NCBI GenBank assembly: GCA_029256665.1
Contig: JAQSXN010000274.1
Location: 1 to 5,967, forward strand
Direction: 5' to 3'
Source: Paenibacillus sp.
Lineage (GTDB): Bacteria; Bacillota; Bacilli; Paenibacillales; Paenibacillaceae
Length of the DNA stretch: 5,967 nt
Shown: positions 1 to 5,343 of the stretch, piece by piece
How positions within the stretch are numbered: position 1 is the stretch's first letter
How the letters are laid out: each line of letters begins with the position of its first letter
Made by a program: the position numbers and the translations under genes
The notes under the pieces: model-generated
Database searches by the model: none
The model's input: only the letters and a program-made list of their open reading frames with translations
What the model was told of the DNA's origin: nothing

Positions 1-1389
1 GATATCCGCATCGAAGGATGCCATCGCCACCGCTTTGAAGATCTCCTCGTCCGTCGCGTCAGGCTTGCCCAGCGCGATGTTGTCCCTAATCGACTTGGAG
101 AGCAACAGATGCTCCTGGGGCACGTAGGCGATCCAGCCTTTCAGGACCTCCAGCGAAATCCGTTCGATCGGCGTACCCGTAATATATGCCGCGCCAGGTT
201 GTATCGGATATTGCCGCAGCAGTTGCTTCAGCAGCGTGCTCTTGCCGCTCCCGGTTTTGCCTACGATGCCGAGGGTGCCCCCTCGCTGAAGCCGGAAGCT
301 GATATCGGACAAGCTCGGCGCGGCCGCTCCCGGGTAAGTGAAGCTGAGCCGCTTGAACTCGATGCTTTCGGGAAGCATGACGCGTACCGGATCGGTCGGC
401 TCGTTGACATCGGGCCGCTCCGCGAACGCTACGTCCAGCCGATCGGCAGAAGCGGTGCCGCGTTGGAGCACGTTTATAAATTCGCCGAAGGAGATCATCG
501 GCCAGATCAACATGCCGAGGTAGATGTTAAACGTAAGCAATTGACCGATAAGGATCTCGCCCTCCAGAACCAGATAAGAACCATAACCGATACTGATCGT
601 ATAGCTGACTCCGACGATGATGGAGATTAACGGGTGGAACATCGCGTTAAGCAGCGACACTCTCCTGTTCTTCTCCCTGACGTCCTCCGTTACGCGGTCG
701 AAAGCGGCTAGATCCGCGCGCTCGTGAACGTACGAACGAATGACGCGGATGCCGGAGATCGATTCCAGCGCGTGATCGTTCATCGTGCCGAAGGCCGCTT
801 GTGCCGCCATATAGCGCACGCGCACCTTCGAGCCTAGCCAGATGATGACAAACGCGAGCAGAGGCAAAGGCACCAGCGCCGCGAGCATCAGCTTGAAGGA
901 AACAAACGCGATCATCATCACGATGACGACGGAAGCTCCGACGAACGTATTAACCAGCGTCATGACGCCGTATCCCGCCGTTTGGCCAATGGCCAGCACG
1001 TCGTTCGTGGCTAACGCCATCAAACCTCCGGTACTGTTTTTATGGAAATAGGATGGTTTCATGCGCGTCAGGTGGCTCAGGAGCTTGCCTCGCAGCAGCT
1101 TCTCTACAAGCGCCGAGTTGCCGAACAACGTCGTGATCCATATGTACACGAGCACGTAGGTAAGCAGCGCCAATCCGACCAGAAGCAGCACGGTACCGCC
1201 AAGATCGTCCCGCGTCAATTCCCCGGAGCCGATCTGGTCCACCGTGTTGCCGATCCATCTCGGCGGCAAGGCAGAGAATAGACTGACGATCGCCATGATG
1301 CTTATCGCAACCGCGTAGCTGCCCCATCTTTGACGGAAAAACCAATCCAACCGCTTCACAAATGACAATAAAATCCCCACTTTCGGCAT
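1..1389 (-). CDS. bmrC: BmrC/YheI-type ABC multidrug exporter half-transporter, C-terminus cut by the window edge
   Basis: Reading leftward from the ATG at 1389-1387, the frame is open for 463 codons to the window edge. Residues about 25-320 form a type I ABC exporter membrane domain with hydrophobic stretches near 25-40, 66-86, 140-163, 168-185, 252-274 and 283-300. The nucleotide-binding domain starts near 343 (IEFKRLSFTYP), with Walker A GKTGSGKST at 377-385 and the Q-loop glutamine at 425 (VPQEHLL). The signature, Walker B and H-loop fall off the left edge; about 120 residues are missing against a usual length near 585. From memory the closest relative is Bacillus subtilis BmrC (YheI), with shared stretches such as LLRQYP and GWI-YVPQ-HLL. 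BmrC pairs with BmrD as a heterodimeric drug exporter, and the partner gene would be expected just downstream, outside the window. The gene is divergent from the bce operon. The start is uncertain: a TTG at 1368-1366 has the better ribosome site. Family is confident, orthology less so. Confidence 0.9.
   Translation of the reverse strand, partial: MPKVGILLSFVKRLDWFFRQRWGSYAVAISIMAIVSLFSALPPRWIGNTVDQIGSGELTRDDLGGTVLLLVGLALLTYVLVYIWITTLFGNSALVEKLLRGKLLSHLTRMKPSYFHKNSTGGLMALATNDVLAIGQTAGYGVMTLVNTFVGASVVIVMMIAFVSFKLMLAALVPLPLLAFVIIWLGSKVRVRYMAAQAAFGTMNDHALESISGIRVIRSYVHERADLAAFDRVTEDVREKNRRVSLLNAMFHPLISIIVGVSYTISIGYGSYLVLEGEILIGQLLTFNIYLGMLIWPMISFGEFINVLQRGTASADRLDVAFAERPDVNEPTDPVRVMLPESIEFKRLSFTYPGAAAPSLSDISFRLQRGGTLGIVGKTGSGKSTLLKQLLRQYPIQPGAAYITGTPIERISLEVLKGWIAYVPQEHLLLSKSIRDNIALGKPDATDEEIFKAVAMASFDADI
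1375..1380 (-). promoter_or_regulatory. Candidate ribosome binding site that would favour a TTG start for the exporter
   Basis: On the minus strand GTGGGG (1380-1375) lies 6 nt before an in-frame TTG (1368-1366, codon 8 of the ATG-initiated frame). The ATG at 1389 has only AAAGGT about 17 nt upstream, which is too far to be a good Shine-Dalgarno, and an in-frame TAA 18 nt upstream rules out a longer protein. Starting at the TTG gives MSFVKRLDWFF, close in length and sequence to the remembered BmrC N-terminus. The pairing is only moderate because it needs a G-U wobble. Confidence 0.4.
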
Positions 1390-1398
1390 ATCGATTGT

Positions 1399-1430
1399 AT
1401 AATATTACCTTTAATATCGGAATCCTACAA
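1399..1430 (-). promoter_or_regulatory. Weak candidate promoter for the exporter gene
   Basis: On the minus strand a TTGTAG (1430-1425) is followed after 17 nt by TAATAT (1407-1402), and an overlapping TATTAT (1404-1399) is a better -10 match but sits 20 nt from that -35. Either would start transcription near 1392-1395, leaving only 3-6 nt before the ATG at 1389. This again suits a start at the downstream TTG, or a leaderless message. The -35 matches consensus at only 3 of 6 positions, so this is tentative. Confidence 0.35.
1402..1417. repeat. Perfect 6-4-6 inverted repeat over the exporter -10 region
   Basis: ATATTA (1402-1407) and TAATAT (1412-1417) are exact reverse complements separated by CCTT. 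The site covers the candidate -10 hexamers of the leftward gene, where a dimeric repressor of MarR or TetR type could block RNA polymerase. The arms are AT-only in an AT-rich stretch, so chance is a real alternative. No regulator gene is visible in the window. Confidence 0.4.
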
Positions 1431-1447
1431 CAGAAAAAACGTTTAGA

Positions 1448-1498
1448 AATTGTTCAATCCCGGTTACTGATAACCAAACTTTTTGAACTCGCGCAATT
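1448..1498. repeat. Nested imperfect dyad in the middle of the divergent intergenic region
   Basis: The inner pair GGTTA (1462-1466) and TAACC (1471-1475) flanks a 4-nt centre, CTGA. The outer pair GTTCAA (1452-1457) and TTGAAC (1483-1488) lies around almost the same axis, and AATTG (1448-1452) with CAATT (1494-1498) extends it with an offset. The structure lies between the two divergent promoters, and no T-tract follows it on either strand, so it is not an obvious terminator. A regulator binding site is possible; the function is unknown. Confidence 0.35.
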
Positions 1499-1512
1499 AG
1501 GCATCTTTCGTT

Positions 1513-1530
1513 TGTGACGGAAGTGTCACC
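1513..1530 (+). promoter_or_regulatory. Candidate BceR-type operator upstream of bceA
   Basis: TGTGACG (1513-1519), spacer GAAG and TGTCACC (1524-1530) form a 7-4-7 imperfect inverted repeat whose core GTGAC/GTCAC arms are exact. As I recall, B. subtilis BceR and PsdR bind 7-4-7 inverted repeats of TGAC/GTCA type upstream of their transporter operons. The centre lies about 63 nt before the inferred transcription start, a suitable place for an activating OmpR-family regulator. The cognate regulator is encoded at the right end of the window. Confidence 0.65.
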
Positions 1531-1549
1531 TAAGATGCCGGGCAATCGA

Positions 1550-1578
1550 TGGAACGTAATGCGGAAGCGCGGTATAGT
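1550..1578 (+). promoter_or_regulatory. Candidate promoter of the bceAB operon
   Basis: TATAGT (1573-1578) matches the -10 consensus at 5 of 6 positions. With a 17-nt spacer the -35 would be TGGAAC (1550-1555), a 3 of 6 match, and a poor -35 is normal for a promoter that needs an activator. The start would be near 1585, giving a leader of about 29 nt that contains the ribosome site. The same bases also resemble an ECF sigma-W-type promoter (see findings). Confidence 0.5.
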
Positions 1579-1600
1579 GGGATCAGACTACAGGAAGAAG

Positions 1601-1605
1601 AGGAG
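1601..1605 (+). promoter_or_regulatory. Ribosome binding site fixing the bceA start
   Basis: AGGAG lies 8 nt upstream of the ATG at 1614 within a purine-rich run (1591-1608). Further in-frame ATGs follow at 1620 and 1626, but this spacing favours the first. Confidence 0.75.
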
Positions 1606-1613
1606 AAACCGAG

Positions 1614-2363
1614 ATGAAGATGCCAATGATCCGCGCGAAAAACGTCTCCAAAACCTTTGGAAGAACGACCGTGCTGCGCAATATCGACCTGAACGTAAAC
1701 GAAGGCGAATTTACCGCCATTATGGGCCCTTCGGGCTCAGGGAAATCAACATTGATGAACGTGCTTTCTACCATTGACCGGGTAACCGGAGGGGAAGTTT
1801 GGCTGCAGGAGCAGTCGCTGCTGTCGCTTGGCAAGAAAGAGCTTCGGGAGTTTCGGCAGGAGCGGATGGGCTTTATCTTCCAGGATTATAACCTGCTGGA
1901 CACGCTCACTGTCAAAGAAAATATTTTGTTGCCTCTGTCGCTGAGAGGGTTTAAAACGGCGGAAATGGAAAAACGGCTGAAGCCGCTCGCGGCGACGCTG
2001 CAGATCGAATCGATACTGGGCCGGTACCCGTCGGAAATATCCGGCGGCCAGCAGCAGCGGACGGCATCCGCCAGGGCGCTCATTACGAATCCGTCCGTCG
2101 TCTTCGCGGACGAGCCGACGGGCGCGCTTGACTCCAGATCGGCGACGGAGCTGCTGGAGGAGCTGTCCGGCATGAATCAGAAATTCGGCACGACGATTCT
2201 GATGGTTACGCATGATCCTTACGCGGCCAGCTACTGCAGCCGGGTCGTCTTTCTCCGCGACGGCTCCGTCGTGAACGAGCTGTACGCCGGCGATCAGTCC
2301 CGCAAGTCGTTCTTTGACCGCATTCTGGAATCGCAGAGTCTGCTCGGAGGTGGCCGGGGATGA
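1614..2363 (+). CDS. bceA: BceA-type ABC transporter ATPase, peptide-antibiotic resistance and sensing
   Basis: The 249-residue protein is a complete cytoplasmic ATPase that powers the adjacent BceB-type permease. All ABC motifs are present: Walker A GPSGSGKST (38-46), Q-loop Q90 (FIFQDYNLLDTLT), signature SGGQQQR (143-149), Walker B VVFADEP (162-168, catalytic E167), D-loop ALD (171-173) and switch H200. The FQDYNLLDTLTV-NI stretch and overall length are typical of the MacB/LolD/BceA class. In known Bce systems this subunit hydrolyses ATP to free lipid II cycle targets from bound peptide antibiotics, and the complex also reports flux to the BceS kinase. It is the first gene of a two-gene operon, behind a candidate BceR operator and a good ribosome site, and its TGA overlaps the bceB start as ATGA. 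Family placement is firm. Which Bce paralogue group it belongs to (BceA, PsdA or YxdL) cannot be decided by eye. Confidence 0.95.
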   Translation: MKMPMIRAKNVSKTFGRTTVLRNIDLNVNEGEFTAIMGPSGSGKSTLMNVLSTIDRVTGGEVWLQEQSLLSLGKKELREFRQERMGFIFQDYNLLDTLTVKENILLPLSLRGFKTAEMEKRLKPLAATLQIESILGRYPSEISGGQQQRTASARALITNPSVVFADEPTGALDSRSATELLEELSGMNQKFGTTILMVTHDPYAASYCSRVVFLRDGSVVNELYAGDQSRKSFFDRILESQSLLGGGRG

Positions 2364-4333
2364 GTTTGCTTCAGTTAACGCTTCGGGGAGCGCGCCGCAG
2401 CTTCAAGCTATATTCGATCTATTTGTTCGCGATGATCGCCGGCGTCGTCATCCATTTCACGTTCTCGTCGCTGATGTACAACGACGATATTCTGGACGCG
2501 CTGCGCAACAGCGACATGTTCCGCCAAGGAGTGACCATCGCGTCGGTCGCGATTAGTCTCTTTATCATCCTCTTTATTCTGTATGCCAATTCGTTCTTCA
2601 TGAAGCAGCGCAAGAAGGAGCTCGGCATGTATTTGCTGCTCGGCATGAACGAGCGGCAAGTGACGTTGATGTTATTTTATGAAACGGTCGCTCTGGGCGC
2701 GATCTCGCTCGTATCGGGCATGCTGCTCGGAGGTTTGTTGTCGAAGTGGTTCGGGATGCTGCTCATGAAGCTGATGGAATACGATCAAACCGTGTCCCTG
2801 TCCTTCCGTCCCGGCGCGATCGGCACGACGGCGCTCGTATTCGTTGCCATCATCTTGATCATCAGCATACAAAATCTAATCATGGTCAGACGTGTCCAGC
2901 TCGTGGAGCTGTTCCGCGCCAGGGCGGCAAGCGAGAAGCCGATCGCCGTTTCCCCCGCGCTGGCGTTGCTTGCCGCTTTGTTGCTCGCGCAAGCTTACGT
3001 GTTGATCCTTCTCGGACGGGAATCGATTGTCTGGAAGGAATACGGCACCGCGTCGCTGATCGCCGTCTCCGTGGGGATCATATTCGGCACATGGCTGTTC
3101 TTCCGCCAGTTCACGGGCTGGATGCTTGGCAGACTAAGCAAGTCGCCGCGTTATCATGAAGGGCATACGATGCTGTGGACCTCGGCGCTGCGCTTTCAGG
3201 CAAGAAGCGGCGTGCTTAATCTCACCTTTATTACGTTGTTCAGTTCGGCTCTCATCCTGCTCACAAGCTTCGTGGCGATTAATTATAGCGTTCAATTCAG
3301 CGCCGTCGAGAAAAACCTGCCGAACGACTTCGCGTTTGATACGGTTGACGAAACGACCGTTTCGCAAATCGATGCCGTCATTCGCGGCGCGAAAGACCAT
3401 GCCGTCGTCGATCATCGCGTCCTGCATACGCTGGAAACCGAGGCCGTCTCCGAGCGGGAGCTCGCATTCCAGGGCGAAGAGCAGTTTAGTCCCGGCGTAT
3501 TGCTCGTAGCGTATTCGACATTCAAGGAGTTCGAGCAGCTGCGAGGCCATCCGAAGCCGAAGCCGCTTGCCGGCAACGAGACGATCGCGTTGTCCGCCGG
3601 CATCGATATTCCGCTCGTCTACGCGCCACAAGAGCGGCCCGACTTCGAGGTTCGGGCCGGCGAGTCGCCGATCACGTTTTCCATCACGGAGCAGATGGAC
3701 TATTCGCTACTCGGCTGGACTACCCGCTTCGAGGATTCCATGACGAGCAAGATGGCCGTGCTTGTCATCGCCGACGACATGTATGCGTCCTTGCGCCCTA
3801 ACGCCATGGAGCGCACGTTCCAAACCTACGATATCGATGACGCGGGCAATGCGGAGGAGCTTTCCGTGCAGGTTCAGCAATTATTCTACGCCGCCGCTCC
3901 GGAAGGCTACTTCTCCTCGTTCGCGGATGTGTATTCCAAACAGATCGAAGGCTCGTCCCTGATGCTGTTCTCGGGCGCGTTCCTGGCGATTATCGCGCTC
4001 TTCGCGCTTGCGAGCGTCATTTATTTCAAGCAGCTTAGGGAAGCTACGGACGCGGTCCAGCAATTCGACACGCTCCGCAAGCTCGGCATTAGAAGCGGTC
4101 AAGTGAAATCGGTCATCCGCAAACAGCTGCTGTTCGTATTCGCTCCGCCGCTGGCGCTGGGCCTTCTGACCAGCTGGCTGATCATCGATTCGTACATTTT
4201 GGATACGCTGCAGGATTATCCTAATATCTTCGCCATCGTATTGGCCTCCATGGGCGTCTATTTCCTCATCTACGGCCTGCTGTATCTATCCTCGGCCAGC
4301 GTCTACGAACGGATCGTCAGCCGGAAGCTTTAA
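2360..4333 (+). CDS. bceB: BceB-type FtsX-like permease with large extracellular sensor domain
   Basis: The 657-residue membrane protein has the BceB layout. Ten likely helices lie near 17-38, 57-80, 103-127, 152-173, 196-218, 229-249, 286-308, 532-556, 590-612 and 622-644, with an extracellular domain of about 220 residues (309-528) between helices 7 and 8. The family motif KQRKKELGMYLLLGM (82-96) follows helix 2, and the related FDTLRKLGI (569-577) precedes helix 9; both resemble FtsX-type coupling regions that contact the ATPase. Length matches the usual 640-670. The extracellular domain is the part thought to set antibiotic specificity in this family and is the most variable. Translation is coupled to bceA: GGAGG (2346-2350) sits 9 nt before the ATG, and the ATG overlaps the bceA stop by 4 nt. 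The 3' end lies inside a palindrome shared with the convergent kinase gene. The drug recognised is not evident. Confidence 0.95.
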   Translation: MSLLQLTLRGARRSFKLYSIYLFAMIAGVVIHFTFSSLMYNDDILDALRNSDMFRQGVTIASVAISLFIILFILYANSFFMKQRKKELGMYLLLGMNERQVTLMLFYETVALGAISLVSGMLLGGLLSKWFGMLLMKLMEYDQTVSLSFRPGAIGTTALVFVAIILIISIQNLIMVRRVQLVELFRARAASEKPIAVSPALALLAALLLAQAYVLILLGRESIVWKEYGTASLIAVSVGIIFGTWLFFRQFTGWMLGRLSKSPRYHEGHTMLWTSALRFQARSGVLNLTFITLFSSALILLTSFVAINYSVQFSAVEKNLPNDFAFDTVDETTVSQIDAVIRGAKDHAVVDHRVLHTLETEAVSERELAFQGEEQFSPGVLLVAYSTFKEFEQLRGHPKPKPLAGNETIALSAGIDIPLVYAPQERPDFEVRAGESPITFSITEQMDYSLLGWTTRFEDSMTSKMAVLVIADDMYASLRPNAMERTFQTYDIDDAGNAEELSVQVQQLFYAAAPEGYFSSFADVYSKQIEGSSLMLFSGAFLAIIALFALASVIYFKQLREATDAVQQFDTLRKLGIRSGQVKSVIRKQLLFVFAPPLALGLLTSWLIIDSYILDTLQDYPNIFAIVLASMGVYFLIYGLLYLSSASVYERIVSRKL

Positions 4334-4344
4334 TGCTTCCGGCT
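4319..4344. terminator. 26-bp palindromic hairpin holding both convergent stop codons
   Basis: AGCCGGAAGC (4319-4328), loop TTTAAT (4329-4334) and GCTTCCGGCT (4335-4344) form a perfect 10-bp stem with a 6-nt loop. Downstream on the plus strand is TTTCCTGTTGTT, an interrupted U-tract, so rightward intrinsic termination is plausible. On the minus strand the hairpin is followed by GACGATCC without a U-tract, so leftward it may act mainly as a stabilising 3' hairpin or an inefficient terminator. The stop codons of bceB (4331-4333) and bceS (4332-4330) lie in the loop, so both transcripts end in essentially the same structure. Confidence 0.7.
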
Positions 4345-5343
4345 TTCCTGTTGTTGCCGCCCCATAACCGTTAGGTACGGATCATGGATTCTCGGGCAAT
4401 GGATCGTCATCGCCGTATACAGCCCTTTTTCCGATTCCGCCGTCAAATAATGCCCCAGCTTGCCGCAGAGCTCCCGAGCCAAATACAGCCCCATCCCCGT
4501 CGACTTCGCATGGGCCCGTCCGTTCTCTCCCGTAAAGCCCCGGTTGAAAATGCGGGGCAGATCCTTGGCGTCGATGCCGGCCCCGTCGTCCCGCACGGTC
4601 AAGGCGATCTCCGATGCCGTCTCCGATGTCGAGATATGGACTTCCCCTCCGGGGGAAGTATACTTCAAGCTGTTCGTAATCAGCTGATGCAGCACGAACG
4701 ATAGCCATTTGCGGTCGCTCAGCACTTCCAGCGGCTTGACGTCCAAGCCGATTTTGATTTTTTTGGCGATAAACGTTTTGGCATGCTGCTTGACCAGACT
4801 CTTGGCGAGACTCTCCAATTGGACGAGTTCGATCTCGTAATCCTGATGAAAGCTGTCCAGCTTGGCATGATAGAGCGCCTGATCCACGTAATGCTCGATG
4901 CGGGTCAGCTCCTCGTCCAAATCGGCGGCATGCGGATCCGTCTGCTCGATCAGTCTAAGGACGGCGATCGGCGTCTTGATTTCGTGAAACCACGACACCA
5001 TGAACCGATAGGACTCCAGCTGTCTTTCTTGCAGCTCGTTCAGCTTGCGGATATGCTCCGTCTCCATCCGGCTCAGCTCGTTCTGGCAAGCCTCGCCCTC
5101 CAGCGACAACGGTTCCCCGTCCTCGTCCCTTAAACGGCGGATAGCCTGCGCCTCTCTGACGAATCGATAAGAGAAAAACGCGAGGAGCAATAACGCCAGC
5201 AGGATGAGCCCGTACAGAAACACGTCCCATTCGTAGTCGATTCTAGGATCCGCGTAGCATACCGCCATGGCCAATGTATAGCAGGAGAAGGAGAGCATGA
5301 TATAGGAACGCTGAAACCGGAGAAACTTCCATACTTGTTTCAT
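4330..5343 (-). CDS. bceS: BceS-type intramembrane-sensing histidine kinase
   Basis: The 337-residue kinase has the short form of this family: two helices (about 13-31 and 39-59) joined by a loop of about 7 residues, no extracellular sensor domain and no recognisable HAMP domain. The dimerisation region carries the phosphoacceptor H120 in SWFHEIKTPI. The ATPase domain has the N-box N224 (LITNSLKYT), G1 box DDGAGID (252-258), an F-box region near 265-270 and G2 STGMGLYLA (281-289), so it looks catalytically complete. Such kinases do not bind the antibiotic; they sit in a complex with the BceAB transporter and respond to its activity, then phosphorylate the BceR-type regulator. Its ATG overlaps the regulator's TGA by 4 nt, with GGGATGGGG about 11 nt upstream, suggesting translational coupling. 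It converges on bceB with a 4-nt TTAA overlap of the two ends. Length is normal (B. subtilis BceS is about 334). Confidence 0.95.
   Translation of the reverse strand: MKQVWKFLRFQRSYIMLSFSCYTLAMAVCYADPRIDYEWDVFLYGLILLALLLLAFFSYRFVREAQAIRRLRDEDGEPLSLEGEACQNELSRMETEHIRKLNELQERQLESYRFMVSWFHEIKTPIAVLRLIEQTDPHAADLDEELTRIEHYVDQALYHAKLDSFHQDYEIELVQLESLAKSLVKQHAKTFIAKKIKIGLDVKPLEVLSDRKWLSFVLHQLITNSLKYTSPGGEVHISTSETASEIALTVRDDGAGIDAKDLPRIFNRGFTGENGRAHAKSTGMGLYLARELCGKLGHYLTAESEKGLYTAMTIHCPRIHDPYLTVMGRQQQESRKH

Noticed and set aside
109..630. Plus-strand open frame of 173 codons at the left end
   Set aside because: It lies opposite the exporter frame, whose protein shows Walker A and Q-loop motifs. The plus-strand product is Arg/Asp-rich with no recognisable domain and no ribosome site.
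1432..1457. Second minus-strand promoter using TTGAAC (1457-1452)
   Set aside because: The -35 is acceptable, but no -10 better than 3 of 6 lies at 16-19 nt; the best nearby hexamer, TAGGAT, is 24 nt away.
1452..1488. Intrinsic terminator or riboswitch in the divergent intergenic region
   Set aside because: The stems are short, with no following T-tract on either strand, and no known riboswitch core is recognisable. Both predicted leaders are too short for a riboswitch.
1514..1777. Plus-strand open frame of 87 codons starting in the intergenic region
   Set aside because: It starts at a GTG inside the operator repeat and overlaps bceA in another frame. The product is low-complexity and basic, as expected of a shadow frame.
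1746..2213. Minus-strand open frame of 155 codons inside bceA
   Set aside because: It is a shadow of a GC-rich coding region; bceA has every ABC ATPase motif in its own frame.
3134..3631. Minus-strand open frame of 165 codons inside bceB
   Set aside because: No domain, no ribosome site, and it lies opposite the intact permease frame.
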